A stretch of DNA of 64,000 bases from assembly GCA_030832645.1 (NCBI GenBank), contig JAURIR010000002.1, forward strand, positions 18,871 through 82,870, written 5' to 3'. The stretch is from Chitinophagales bacterium (lineage in GTDB: Bacteria > Bacteroidota > Bacteroidia > Chitinophagales > Chitinophagaceae). Below are positions 1-10,139 of the stretch, piece by piece. A program made the translations under genes and the position numbers. The notes below the pieces were generated by a model. That model was not told where the DNA came from. It did no database searches and worked only from the letters and a program-made list of their open reading frames with translations. Numbering within the stretch: the first letter of the stretch is position 1; each line of letters opens with the position of its first letter.

Positions 1-2
1 TG

Positions 3-398
3 GTTGGAGAAGATATACGCAAACAAAAAGAAGTCTGTATAACTGAATTCATCACCAAGATGAATTATGCCTATGCGATCGCAGACCTTGTTGTTTCACG
101 AGCGGGTGCTATTGCATTGGCTGAGATATGTGCAACAGGAAAAGCTTCTATTCTGGTTCCTTATCCATTTGCTGCGGAGGATCATCAAACAGAAAATGCC
201 ATGGCATTGGTCCGACACAATGCTGCAGTAATGGTAAGGGATACCGATGCAGCTGATCAGTTGATTGGCATGATAGAGATTTTAATCAATGACAAAGTGA
301 AGCTACAGTCATTAGGAATTGCAGCATCAGCACTTTTTGTAAAAGACGCTGATCAACGTATTGCATCTGAAATAAAACATAGCGTAGAACAAGAATGA
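3..398 (+). CDS. murG: UDP-N-acetylglucosamine--N-acetylmuramyl-(pentapeptide) undecaprenol N-acetylglucosamine transferase, 5' truncated by window edge
   Basis: Frame stays open to the window start (VGEDIRKQKEVCITEFITKMNYAYAIADLVVSRAGAIALAEICATGKASILVPYPFAAEDHQTENA); typical MurG C-terminal motifs; followed by murC with ATGA overlap. Confidence 0.93.
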   Translation, partial: VGEDIRKQKEVCITEFITKMNYAYAIADLVVSRAGAIALAEICATGKASILVPYPFAAEDHQTENAMALVRHNAAVMVRDTDAADQLIGMIEILINDKVKLQSLGIAASALFVKDADQRIASEIKHSVEQE

Positions 399-1762
399 TT
401 GGCGTACTAAACATATCAGATATCAAAAAGGCCTATTTCATTGGAATAGGAGGAATTGGTATGAGTGCCATCGCACGCTATTTTATTTCAATTGGAGTAA
501 AAGTTTTCGGATACGATAAAACTCCAAGTGCATTGACAGAGGATCTGATGAAAGAAGGATGTCAAATTGAATTTGTAGACGATCCTGCAACTTGTGTCGA
601 GGATGCAGATGTAGTTGTCTACACTCCTGCGATTCCATCCGACAGTAGGATTATGCACTACTATCATGAAAGAGAAATACCACTGTTAAAAAGAAGTGAG
701 GTATTGGGAGTCATCTCCAAAGATTCATTCAATATATGTATTGCCGGTACACATGGTAAAACAACCGTCAGTACCATGGTAGCCCACCTGCTCAGGGATT
801 CAGGTTATGGGTGCAATGCGTTTTTAGGTGGAATATCTTCCAATTACGGTACTAATTTTTGGAGCAGTAAAAACAACTGTACTGTTATTGAAGCAGACGA
901 ATACGATAGAAGTTTCTTGAAACTTCATCCAAATATTATTGCCATCACATCCATGGATCCTGATCATTTAGATATCTATGGTACGGCTGCTTCAATGGAG
1001 GATGCATTCCTGGAATTTGCAGGAAAGTTAGATCCGAAGGGACTTTTATTGACCAAGAAAGGACTTTCAAGAGAACAGTCTTTTTCTTCTGAGCAGCATG
1101 TTACGTACCACATCTCCAGAGAAGATGCAGGCATTCATACAGTTAGCCTTCAGATAGTAAATGGTTACTATCAATACGATGTAAAGGGCCCAGGTTGGAA
1201 AATTGATAAAATCCAATTGCATATGGGCGGCATGCACAACGTGGAAAACAGTTTGGTTGCAATTGGAATTGCAAAACAACTTGGAATTGTAGATGACAAA
1301 ATTCGAGAAGCAATAGCAAGCTTTAAAGGCGTGAAGAGAAGGTTTGAATATATTGTAAAAACCGAAGAGCATATATATATCGACGATTATGCCCACCATC
1401 CTGAAGAATTAAGAGCTTTGATTTCAAGTGCTAAGTTGCTTTATCCCACCAAAAAATGTACGCTGATTTTTCAGCCACATTTATACAGCAGAACGCGCGA
1501 CTTTGCCAGTGAATTTGCAGAAAGTCTTTCTCTTGCCGACGAGACCATCTTATTACCTATCTATCCTGCAAGAGAGTTGCCTATAGAAGGGGTAACAAGT
1601 TCCATGATCGCCAATCAGATGAAGTCGAATGTTCAACTTATAGCATTTGAAGACGTAGCCACATTTGTAAATTCATCTCAACCCTCTTTGATAATAACAG
1701 CAGGAGCAGGAAATATCGATCGTTGGATTGAGCCCATTAAAAATATTTTATTGAATCAGTGA
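395..1762 (+). CDS. murC: UDP-N-acetylmuramate--L-alanine ligase
   Basis: IGIGGIGMSAIARYF and AGTHGKTTVSTMVAHLL motifs, Mur ligase C-terminal region (DDYAHHPEE); dcw cluster context. Confidence 0.95.
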   Translation: MIGVLNISDIKKAYFIGIGGIGMSAIARYFISIGVKVFGYDKTPSALTEDLMKEGCQIEFVDDPATCVEDADVVVYTPAIPSDSRIMHYYHEREIPLLKRSEVLGVISKDSFNICIAGTHGKTTVSTMVAHLLRDSGYGCNAFLGGISSNYGTNFWSSKNNCTVIEADEYDRSFLKLHPNIIAITSMDPDHLDIYGTAASMEDAFLEFAGKLDPKGLLLTKKGLSREQSFSSEQHVTYHISREDAGIHTVSLQIVNGYYQYDVKGPGWKIDKIQLHMGGMHNVENSLVAIGIAKQLGIVDDKIREAIASFKGVKRRFEYIVKTEEHIYIDDYAHHPEELRALISSAKLLYPTKKCTLIFQPHLYSRTRDFASEFAESLSLADETILLPIYPARELPIEGVTSSMIANQMKSNVQLIAFEDVATFVNSSQPSLIITAGAGNIDRWIEPIKNILLNQ

Positions 1763-2643
1763 TCAAGAAGTCAACCATATTGAAAGTAGTAACTATTATC
1801 CTCTGGATACTCATCGGTTCTGGATTGTCGTTTGTGCTTGTAAGTGGAGTAGTAAAGGAAAGGGCGCAAGTATGCAAGGAGGTTGTCGTTTCTTTTATGG
1901 ACGACAAGCTGATGAATATGATTGATAAAGAGGAAATATATAATAGTTTATGGCCATCACAGTTAAAGGAGTCGCCTGTTGGAAAACCGTTGGCGAAAAT
2001 TGATCTCTTTCATCTGGAACGTCAATTGGAAAAGAATCCCTGGGTGGAGTCTGCAAATCTATATGTTGACAATCGTCAAACATTGAAGATTGATATCAAG
2101 CAACGAACCCCTGTAGCCAGAGTATTTACGCCCGAGGGAAATTCTTTTTACCTCGATGAATCGTTTAATCTTTTGCCATTAAAAACAACAGACTTTATAG
2201 CTCTACCTGTTTTCATGAATTTTTATATTCATCCAACAGCCTTGAAAGCAAGCGACAGTGTATTGCTTTCAAGAATCACTGGCTTGTCAAAATTTATTCT
2301 CAATGATCCGTTCTGGTTGGCACAAATTGAATCTATTTACATTCAACCAGATAATAGTTTTGAAATTACCACACAAGTAGGTGAGCAAACCATACACCTC
2401 GGTAACCGCAGTGACTGGGCTTCTCTTTTTTATAAGCTAAAAGTGTTATACAGAAAATTCAGTGCAGAACAATCCTGGGGAAGGTACAGCGTTATCAACC
2501 TTCAATACAAAGATCAAGTCGTGTGTGAGAGATCCGATGTGAAAATGATGTTGGCTGATACGAGTCGCATTGATTCTACACTCCTAGTGGTCAACCCTTC
2601 TAATAATAATATCAAATTAAATACAAACCCCAGTAAAAAGTGA
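1759..2643 (+). CDS. ftsQ: Cell division protein FtsQ (GTG start overlapping murC stop)
   Basis: Single N-terminal TM, POTRA-like region (LERQLEKNPWVESANLYVDNRQTLKIDIKQRTPVARVF), position between murC and ftsA. Confidence 0.85.
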   Translation: MIKKSTILKVVTIILWILIGSGLSFVLVSGVVKERAQVCKEVVVSFMDDKLMNMIDKEEIYNSLWPSQLKESPVGKPLAKIDLFHLERQLEKNPWVESANLYVDNRQTLKIDIKQRTPVARVFTPEGNSFYLDESFNLLPLKTTDFIALPVFMNFYIHPTALKASDSVLLSRITGLSKFILNDPFWLAQIESIYIQPDNSFEITTQVGEQTIHLGNRSDWASLFYKLKVLYRKFSAEQSWGRYSVINLQYKDQVVCERSDVKMMLADTSRIDSTLLVVNPSNNNIKLNTNPSKK

Positions 2644-2646
2644 ATT

Positions 2647-4011
2647 ATGACACACGAACAACCCATTATTGTAGGCCTCGACATTGGTACAACTAAGATT
2701 GCTGCCATCGCCGGACGCAAAAATGAATTTGGTAAGTTGGAGATCTTAGGATTTGGACTTGCTAATAGCAATGGCGTTCAGCACGGCATGGTTTTAAACA
2801 TTGATCAAACCATCAAAGCAATTGAAACTGCTTTGAAAAATTGCTATGAATCCAATCCTGGTTTGGAGATCAATGAAGTATATGTCGGTATTGCGGGCCA
2901 TCACATCAAAAGTCTCCAAACAAGAGGCGATATTGTAAGGCGGTCAACCGAGGACGAGATCAAACAATTTGAAATTGATCAATTGATTGCAGATCAATAC
3001 AAAACCTATATACCTGCAGGCGATCAAATCATTGATGTCATTCCGCAAGAATATACCGTAGATAATATCCAGAATATTTCAGACCCGATCGGATACACTG
3101 GGGTGAAGATCGGTGCGAATTTTCATATTATCACAGGCGACAGGAATGCGATTCGTAATATCAACAGAAGTGTTGAAAAAGCAGGATTGAAAGTAAAGGA
3201 TTTGATGTTGCAGCCACTCGCATCCTCCGCAGCAGTAATGAGCGAGCAAGACATTGAAGCGGGTATTGCCATTCTAGATATCGGTGGTGGCACAACAGAT
3301 CTTGCTGTTTTTTACGAAGGAATTTTGAAGCATACTGCAGTGATTCCTTTTGGTGGAGAAAATATCACGAACGATATTAAAATGGGATTGGGTGTATTGA
3401 AAACCCAGGCCGAATTGATGAAAGTGCAATACGGAAGCGCTTTGGCAGATGCTGCTCAGGCAAATGCATTCATAAAAATTCCTGGTTTGCGTGGATTGCC
3501 TTCTCGAGAGATCAGTGTAAAAAATCTTGCTTCTATCATTCAGGCAAGAATGAGTGAAATACTCGCATTTGTAACATTCCATTTAAAGCAAGTAGGACTC
3601 GACAATAAAATGTTGAATGGCGGAATCGTATTAACGGGAGGCGGATCTCAATTGAAGCACTTGATTCAATTAACAGAATATGCCACCGGATTGAATGCAC
3701 GCATTGGATATCCAAATGAACACTTGGCAACCAATCATATTGCGGAATTACAAAAGCCAATGTATGCAACATGTATCGGATTGATTCTAAAAGGATACAA
3801 TGTGTACGAAAACAATTACAACCGTTTGCATCCAGAAGAGAAGCGTGCAGTTATTAGGCCATTGCATGCACCATCCGATCAGCAGGATGATGTAGCAGTA
3901 ATTGAAGCTGTTCCAGTAAAGGGACGGAAAACACTTTCTGATTTCATGAACAGCATCAAAGATGGTTTGATTGATTTATTCAAAGAAGAAGACGACAAAC
4001 AACTCCTATAA
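2647..4011 (+). CDS. ftsA: Cell division protein FtsA
   Basis: PIIVGLDIGTTKIAAIAG actin-like ATPase motif, IAILDIGGGTTDLAVF, GGIVLTGGGSQLKHL; immediately upstream of ftsZ. Confidence 0.95.
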   Translation: MTHEQPIIVGLDIGTTKIAAIAGRKNEFGKLEILGFGLANSNGVQHGMVLNIDQTIKAIETALKNCYESNPGLEINEVYVGIAGHHIKSLQTRGDIVRRSTEDEIKQFEIDQLIADQYKTYIPAGDQIIDVIPQEYTVDNIQNISDPIGYTGVKIGANFHIITGDRNAIRNINRSVEKAGLKVKDLMLQPLASSAAVMSEQDIEAGIAILDIGGGTTDLAVFYEGILKHTAVIPFGGENITNDIKMGLGVLKTQAELMKVQYGSALADAAQANAFIKIPGLRGLPSREISVKNLASIIQARMSEILAFVTFHLKQVGLDNKMLNGGIVLTGGGSQLKHLIQLTEYATGLNARIGYPNEHLATNHIAELQKPMYATCIGLILKGYNVYENNYNRLHPEEKRAVIRPLHAPSDQQDDVAVIEAVPVKGRKTLSDFMNSIKDGLIDLFKEEDDKQLL

Positions 4012-4040
4012 AATACTAACAATTTAAAAACCCATTAACC

Positions 4041-5990
4041 ATGATACAATTCGATCTCCCAAAAGAACAATCATCCATTATCAAAGTCATCGGTGTAGGC
4101 GGCGGAGGAAGCAACGCCGTAAATTACATGCACAGTCTTTGTATTGATGGAGTAGACTTTGTTGTTTGTAATACAGATGCACAGGCATTGGCATTGAGTA
4201 AAGTTCCCAATAAAGTGCAACTGGGGCCTTCTCTTACACAAGGATTGGGTGCAGGTGCCAATCCCGAGATTGGTAAACAGGCTACCCAAGAGAGTTTGGA
4301 AGAAATCAGAAGAATTCTGGAAGTCAATACCAAGATGGCTTTCATCACTGCTGGAATGGGCGGTGGTACTGGAACAGGTGGTGCTCCTATTGTTGCAAAA
4401 ATTTGTAAAGAATTGGGCATTCTCACAGTGGGAATTGTAACCACACCGTTCTCTTACGAAGGGAAAAAACGTGCGGCTTATGCAGAGAATGGAATCATGG
4501 AATTGCGGAATCAGGTGGATACTTTGCTTGTTATCAGTAACGATAAGTTGAGACATCAATTCGGTAACCTCACCATGAGTGCTGCATTGTCTACTGCAGA
4601 TAATGTGTTAGCAACTGCCGCAAAATGTATCACGGATGTAATCAATGCAACAGGACAAATCAATGTAGACTTTGCGGATGTTTGTACAGTTATGAGAAAT
4701 GGCGGTGTTGCTATTTTGGGAAGTGCAAGGGCAAATGGAGAGAACAGGGCACACACCGCAATCGAACATGCATTGAATTCACCTTTATTGAACGACAACG
4801 ACATCAAAGGTGCTAAATGGGTATTGATCAATATCAATTCCAGGACCGGAGATGCCGAATTTACAATGGACGAAGTAGAAACTATTCAGCAGTATTTGTT
4901 GACGCAGGCTGGTCCTGACACCGATGTAATCTTAGGGTTGGGTTACGACGAATCGTTGGGAGATGATATCAGTGTTACTATAATTGCTACGGGTTTTGAG
5001 CAAAAATCACCTTTTGGTGAAACCAAGCCTGTTGAAAATAAATCTACGCAGGAAGAAAAAATCATGTTCACACTCGATATTGCACCAAAGCCAATTGCTG
5101 AGCCTGTGAAATTGATCGTGGAAGAACCGGTAGTTGAACTCGATGAAGTACTCGAAGAAGAGAAGATAGAAGAAGTTGAAATAGCTGAAACAATTCCAAC
5201 CCTTGAATTGGTAACAGAAGAGCAGGTCGAAGAAGAAAAAGTAATTGAAATTGTTTCCATAGAAGAAGAAAAGCCCATCGTTATAGAATTTGATCTGGGC
5301 GCAACTTCGTTGGCTGATCAAATTTCGGAAGAGCTTATCGAAGAGCCTCTCGCTGTTAAAGAGCCCTCTCAGGATGAAATAACCGCGATTAAAGAGGATA
5401 TACTGGAGAGAACAACAGGCTTTCTAGTAAAACCCGCCATAATTTATGCGGAAGAAGTTGCTGAAGTACTTCCTATAAAGGCTGAGGAACCAGTGGTGGA
5501 AGCTCCTGCACCTGTAGTGGAAGAGACTATTATAGAGGAAATTGTTTCAGAAGTGGAAGAAGCACCTGTGTCAATTGTGCAATCGGTTGATGAAGTAAAA
5601 GAAGAAGAGGATATGATGCAAATTGTTTATCACGAAGAAATCGAGACTGTTGCACCATCACCGGTAGCTGTCGCCGAAGAACCAGTTATACCAATAGCTA
5701 CTCAGGTAGACAGTCCCATGGCTGCCTTTGATGAAGCTGAAGCACAGAAACTTCGTGCAGCTGAACGGTTGTATAAACTGAGAAATCTGTCATTCAATTT
5801 CAATGCTGCAGATCCAAACAATGAATACGACAGTATTCCAGCCTATGTTAGACATAATCTACAGGTGCATAATACTACTCTGGCGTCTGTAGAAAAATTC
5901 TACTCCAGCTACTCGGTGGGAACGGATGAGCAAAACAATACGCAAATCAGTACCATCAATACCTTCCTGGAAGGAAAAAAGCCAGACTAA
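4041..5990 (+). CDS. ftsZ: Cell division protein FtsZ with long acidic C-terminal linker
   Basis: Tubulin signature GGGTGTGGAPIVA, IKVIGVGGGGSNAVNYM; about 300-aa E/V/P-rich extension before a conserved IPAYVRHNLQV segment. Confidence 0.97.
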   Translation: MIQFDLPKEQSSIIKVIGVGGGGSNAVNYMHSLCIDGVDFVVCNTDAQALALSKVPNKVQLGPSLTQGLGAGANPEIGKQATQESLEEIRRILEVNTKMAFITAGMGGGTGTGGAPIVAKICKELGILTVGIVTTPFSYEGKKRAAYAENGIMELRNQVDTLLVISNDKLRHQFGNLTMSAALSTADNVLATAAKCITDVINATGQINVDFADVCTVMRNGGVAILGSARANGENRAHTAIEHALNSPLLNDNDIKGAKWVLININSRTGDAEFTMDEVETIQQYLLTQAGPDTDVILGLGYDESLGDDISVTIIATGFEQKSPFGETKPVENKSTQEEKIMFTLDIAPKPIAEPVKLIVEEPVVELDEVLEEEKIEEVEIAETIPTLELVTEEQVEEEKVIEIVSIEEEKPIVIEFDLGATSLADQISEELIEEPLAVKEPSQDEITAIKEDILERTTGFLVKPAIIYAEEVAEVLPIKAEEPVVEAPAPVVEETIIEEIVSEVEEAPVSIVQSVDEVKEEEDMMQIVYHEEIETVAPSPVAVAEEPVIPIATQVDSPMAAFDEAEAQKLRAAERLYKLRNLSFNFNAADPNNEYDSIPAYVRHNLQVHNTTLASVEKFYSSYSVGTDEQNNTQISTINTFLEGKKPD

Positions 5991-6012
5991 TATCTGAATA
6001 ACCAAAACGAAT

Positions 6013-6040
6013 AGCCCCATAGTCTTATGGGGCTTTTTTA
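6013..6040 (+). terminator. Intrinsic terminator downstream of ftsZ
   Basis: AGCCCCATA-gtct-TATGGGGCT followed by TTTTTA. Confidence 0.85.
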
Positions 6041-6063
6041 TTTTATTCATATCATTGTTGATG

Positions 6064-6071
6064 TATTTTTG
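6064..6071 (+). promoter_or_regulatory. Bacteroidetes-type -7 box (TATTTTTG) upstream of the epimerase gene
   Basis: TATTTTTG matches TAnnTTTG; TTTT 19 nt upstream; ATG 14 nt downstream. Confidence 0.55.
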
Positions 6072-6085
6072 TACAAACCTTACAA

Positions 6086-7039
6086 ATGCCAACCGTACTA
6101 ATAACCGGGGGAACCGGAATGATTGGAACAGCACTCAGCAGGTTGTTGTTGCAGCAGGGATACGATGTTATCATTCTTTCAAGAAATCCAATCGAAACTG
6201 CTTCCAATTACAGAGCCTCTGCATTGCAAAATAGCTTTCGACCGAGTGGGAAAATATTTTATGCCCGTTGGGATACCGATAATATGTACATCGATGCCCA
6301 AGCCCTGGCACAAGCAGATTATATTGTACACTTGGCAGGGGAGGGAGTTGCAAAAAAAAGGTGGACTAAAAAACGAAAAGAAGAAATCAGAAAAAGTAGA
6401 ACGCAAACAAGTGAATTACTTTTTCAGGCACTCTCCAATCAACCAAATAAAGTGAAAGCAATTATCAGTGCTTCTGCTATTGGGTGGTACGGCGAAGACA
6501 AAGGAACGCCGTTTGTAGAAACAGATCCTGCTTCACACGACTTTTTGGGCGAAACATGCAAAGCATGGGAAGAGAGTATTGAGAAAGTTACTTCTCTTGG
6601 AAAGCGTCTTGTAAAATACAGACTGGGATTGGCTTTGAGCAATGAAGGCGGAGCATTGGCGGAATTCAAAAAGCCTGCACGATTGGGCGTTGCTGCCATT
6701 TTAGGATCAGGAAATCAAGTATATAGTTGGATTCATATCGATGATTTGTGCAGGGCATTTGTGCATGCGATTGAAACAAACGAGATGAATGGCGTCTATA
6801 ACTTGGTTGCCCCAGAACCCGTTACCAACAAGGACATGACGCTTGGTGTTGCAAGATCAATGAACGGTAATTTCTACATCCCTTTTAAAGTACCTTCTTT
6901 TCTGCTACAAATTATTTTAGGAGAAATGAGTGTAGAGGTATTAAAAAGTGCAACAGTGGATGCTACCAAAATTCAATCTACTGGATTTACTTTCATCTAT
7001 AGAAATATTCAATCTGCATTAAAGCATCTTATTGGCTAA
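6086..7039 (+). CDS. TIGR01777-family epimerase / NAD-dependent epimerase-like protein
   Basis: VLITGGTGMIGTALSRLLLQQGYDV Rossmann motif, GWYGEDKGTPFVETDP, WIHIDDLCRAFVHAIE. Confidence 0.88.
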   Translation: MPTVLITGGTGMIGTALSRLLLQQGYDVIILSRNPIETASNYRASALQNSFRPSGKIFYARWDTDNMYIDAQALAQADYIVHLAGEGVAKKRWTKKRKEEIRKSRTQTSELLFQALSNQPNKVKAIISASAIGWYGEDKGTPFVETDPASHDFLGETCKAWEESIEKVTSLGKRLVKYRLGLALSNEGGALAEFKKPARLGVAAILGSGNQVYSWIHIDDLCRAFVHAIETNEMNGVYNLVAPEPVTNKDMTLGVARSMNGNFYIPFKVPSFLLQIILGEMSVEVLKSATVDATKIQSTGFTFIYRNIQSALKHLIG

Positions 7040-7944
7040 ACAGTGGAGAGGATGGTTTGAAATGCATCAATCTCTAGACTGTATTTCTTTCCAATTTGAA
7101 CAGCAACATTTTCTTTCTCGTGGCTGATGGGGAAGCCGAAGCAAGTAGGATAATCAAATTCCTTAATATTCTCGAATATAATTTCATTGGCGTCTTTACC
7201 AAAAGGTCTGTCAGTGTCTTTGCAATCGGTAAAGCCACCTACAATCAATCCTTTTAGCTTTTGCAACTTTCCACTTCTTTTTAGTTGCAGCATCATTCTA
7301 TCAATGTTGTAAAGTTGCTCGCCAACATCCTCCAAGAATAAAATTTTACCATTTGTATTGATTTCGGCATTTGTACCAATACCGTGTGCCAATAAACATA
7401 GGTTGCCTCCAACAACAGGGGCAGTTATTCTGCCGGTATTGTTCAAAGGATGGTAGTTGCATTGGTATACAGTTGGTTTTCCTTCGAGTACATCTTTTAA
7501 TGATAGAGTGTAGGCGTTTTCTCCTTTGTCGTTATTGAAAGCACCTGCCATCGGGCCGTGAATACTCGAAACATTCAACGTTTTTTGAAGATACCCATGT
7601 AAAATCGTGATGTCGCTGAAACCGACTATCCATTTGGGGTGTTTTAGGAATTTGGTGAAATTGATTTGATCCAAAATTCTACTGGTACCATAACCACCTC
7701 GTCCAAAAATGATGGCATGGATATTTTTATCGTCGAGCATCAATTGCAAGTCATTCAATCTTTCCTCGTCGGTTCCGGAAAAATAGTTTTTTGATCTGCC
7801 GCCCACTGTTTTTCCAATTACTACTTTGTAGCCCCATTTTTTTAATGTGGCAATGCATTGCTTTGTTTTTTCCTTGGGCATATAGCCAGCGGGACAAACT
7901 ACGCCGATGGTATCGCCAGGTTGCAAATAAGGGGGCATCTTCAT
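7036..7944 (-). CDS. LD-carboxypeptidase (peptidase family S66)
   Basis: PPYLQPGDTIGVVCPAGYMPKE, GRGGYGTSRILDQINF, GFSDITILHGYLQ, FLEDVGEQLYNIDRMM. Confidence 0.92.
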   Translation of the reverse strand: MKMPPYLQPGDTIGVVCPAGYMPKEKTKQCIATLKKWGYKVVIGKTVGGRSKNYFSGTDEERLNDLQLMLDDKNIHAIIFGRGGYGTSRILDQINFTKFLKHPKWIVGFSDITILHGYLQKTLNVSSIHGPMAGAFNNDKGENAYTLSLKDVLEGKPTVYQCNYHPLNNTGRITAPVVGGNLCLLAHGIGTNAEINTNGKILFLEDVGEQLYNIDRMMLQLKRSGKLQKLKGLIVGGFTDCKDTDRPFGKDANEIIFENIKEFDYPTCFGFPISHEKENVAVQIGKKYSLEIDAFQTILSTV

Positions 7945-7948
7945 AGCG

Positions 7949-7956
7949 TAAATGTA
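7949..7956 (-). promoter_or_regulatory. Putative -7 box (TACATTTA) 4 nt upstream of LD-carboxypeptidase ATG
   Basis: Minus strand reads TACATTTA-CGCT-ATG. Confidence 0.35.
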
Positions 7957-8001
7957 AAATCAATTATGTAAAATCGATCAGATCCTTTCAGCACATTTAA
8001 C

Positions 8002-8009
8002 TATTTTTG
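8002..8009 (+). promoter_or_regulatory. -7 box (TATTTTTG) for metG
   Basis: TATTTTTG matches TAnnTTTG, 21 nt before the metG ATG at 8031. Confidence 0.5.
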
Positions 8010-8030
8010 CAACTACGTTCAATTCTACCC

Positions 8031-10139
8031 ATGCACCCCAAAAGATATCTGGTAACATCAGCACTTCCTTATGCGAATGGACTCAAACATGTTGGTCATT
8101 TGGCGGGTGCATATATACCAGCAGACATATATGTTCGCTATCTAAGAGCCCAGCAGCGCGATGTTGTTTTTGTCTGCGGAAGCGATGAGCACGGTACAGC
8201 CATTCCCATTCAAGCAATGAAGGAAGGTTCTACCGCACAACAGATTATCGATAAATATCATCAAGCGATGAAGGAAGACTTCGCTGATCTCGGCATCAGC
8301 TTCGATATTTATCATCGAACTTCGGATCCATTGCATCACGAAACTGCCCAAGAGTTCTTTACGTATTTGCACGAACGGAATGAATTGGAAACCAAAGAAA
8401 CCGAGCAGTATTATGATGAGGCTTCCCATACTTTTTTGGCTGATCGTTATATAAAAGGAACCTGCCCTCATTGCAAAAGTGATCGGGCTTTTGGTGATCA
8501 ATGCGAATCCTGTGGAACTGCATTGAGTCCCGATGAACTCATCAATCCAGTGAGTACCATCAGCGGTAATACACCTGTTAAAAGAAAAACTACCCATTGG
8601 TATTTGCCGTTGGCAAAACACGAAGCTTTTTTAAGAGAATGGATTTTAGAGCAGCACAAGGATGATTGGCGAACTTCTGTAGTGGGGCAATGTAAAAGTT
8701 GGATTGATGGCGGATTGCAATCTCGTGCCGTTACCCGCGATTTAGATTGGGGAATCAAAGTGCCAATGAAAGATGCGGATGGAAAAGTGCTTTATGTTTG
8801 GTTTGATGCTCCAATTGGATATATTTCAGCTACGAAGCAATGGGCGATTGATCAACAAAAAGACTGGAAACCTTATTGGTACGATAACGATACACAGCTG
8901 GTGCATTTCATCGGCAAGGATAATATTGTATTTCATTGCATCATCTTTCCTGTGATGCTCAAACTTCATGGAAATATTCTTCCAACAAATGTTCCGGCAA
9001 ATGAATTTTTAAATCTGGAAGGCGATAAAATGAGTACCAGTCGTAACTGGAAACTCGAGATGCGTGATTTTATAACCGACTTTGTAAAAAAAGAAAACGG
9101 TGGAGATCAATGTGTAGATATGCTTCGGTACTACTTAACCCAAATTGCTCCAGAGTCCAAAGACAGCGAATTTACCTGGAAAGGATTTCAAGATGCTGTC
9201 AATAACGAGTTGGTAGCAGTATTTGGAAATTTTGTCAACCGCACCTTTGTATTGATGCATAAATTATGCGGTGGTAAAGTTCCAGTCTACCATCCCGATT
9301 TTGAAGACAATACAGACAGGCAATTGAGGCAGGATATTCAGGAGGCAAAAGTAAAAGTGGAGACAGCCATTGAGCAATATAAATTTCGAGAGGCGCTCTT
9401 TGAAGTAATCGATCTTGCAAGAAAGGGAAATAAATACATGCAGGAAAAGGAGCCATGGATCAAAGTGAAAACACTTCAAGAAGATCCATCTCAACAGCAA
9501 TCAATTGATAATTGCTTACACAATTGTTTGCAGCTTACTGCAAACCTTTCTATTTTGATTCACCCTTTCTTGCCCTCCACTGCTTTAAAGATGTGTAAAA
9601 TGATGAAGTTAGTGGAGAAAGTCTTGGACTGGTCCAATGCAGGTAACTTAAAACTGCTCAGTGTTGGCTATTCTTTACGTGAACCTCAATTGTTGTTTAG
9701 AAAAATAGACGACGAAGAAATTGAGGCACAAATTCAAAAATTAAAATCAGCTGCTATGCAGTCTTCCGAACAATCTACAGATCAACCAGTATCAACCTAT
9801 TTACCCCTCAAGCCTGAAATCTCCATCGATGATTTTGGAAAAATAGATTTGCGTACCGGTGTTATCTTGTCCGCACAAAAGGTTCCCAAAGCAGATAAAC
9901 TGTTGCAACTAGAAGTTGATCTAGGGTTTGAAAAACGTACAATTCTTTCAGGGATAGCTATGCATTTTTCACCCGAAGATATTATTGGTAAGCAAGTGAT
10001 TGTTGTTGCCAACCTTGCTCCACGAAAAATGCGTGGTATTGATAGCAATGGTATGATTCTTATGGCAGAAGACCTCAATGGAACCCTTCATTTTGCGAGT
10101 GCGGGTGATGTAGCAACAGGTGGTTGGAAAGTTTCATAA
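8031..10139 (+). CDS. metG: Methionyl-tRNA synthetase
   Basis: MHPKRYLVTSALPYANGLKHVGHLAGAYIPADIYVRY, KMSTSRNW signature, Zn-binding Cys residues, C-terminal EMAPII/Trbp111-like tRNA-binding domain. ATG at 8031 preferred over the TTG at 8007 in the ORF track. Confidence 0.97.
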   Translation: MHPKRYLVTSALPYANGLKHVGHLAGAYIPADIYVRYLRAQQRDVVFVCGSDEHGTAIPIQAMKEGSTAQQIIDKYHQAMKEDFADLGISFDIYHRTSDPLHHETAQEFFTYLHERNELETKETEQYYDEASHTFLADRYIKGTCPHCKSDRAFGDQCESCGTALSPDELINPVSTISGNTPVKRKTTHWYLPLAKHEAFLREWILEQHKDDWRTSVVGQCKSWIDGGLQSRAVTRDLDWGIKVPMKDADGKVLYVWFDAPIGYISATKQWAIDQQKDWKPYWYDNDTQLVHFIGKDNIVFHCIIFPVMLKLHGNILPTNVPANEFLNLEGDKMSTSRNWKLEMRDFITDFVKKENGGDQCVDMLRYYLTQIAPESKDSEFTWKGFQDAVNNELVAVFGNFVNRTFVLMHKLCGGKVPVYHPDFEDNTDRQLRQDIQEAKVKVETAIEQYKFREALFEVIDLARKGNKYMQEKEPWIKVKTLQEDPSQQQSIDNCLHNCLQLTANLSILIHPFLPSTALKMCKMMKLVEKVLDWSNAGNLKLLSVGYSLREPQLLFRKIDDEEIEAQIQKLKSAAMQSSEQSTDQPVSTYLPLKPEISIDDFGKIDLRTGVILSAQKVPKADKLLQLEVDLGFEKRTILSGIAMHFSPEDIIGKQVIVVANLAPRKMRGIDSNGMILMAEDLNGTLHFASAGDVATGGWKVS

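Noticed and set aside
4071-4559. 162-aa antisense ORF across ftsZ, with other long antisense ORFs over ftsZ, metG and the BNR gene
   Set aside because: Shadow frames of clearly conserved genes; compositions rich in Cys/Ser/His with no recognisable domain.
5100-5700. GAAGAA/GTAGAA-rich stretch in ftsZ as a DNA tandem repeat or VNTR
   Set aside because: Irregular codon-level repetition explained by the Glu-rich protein linker.
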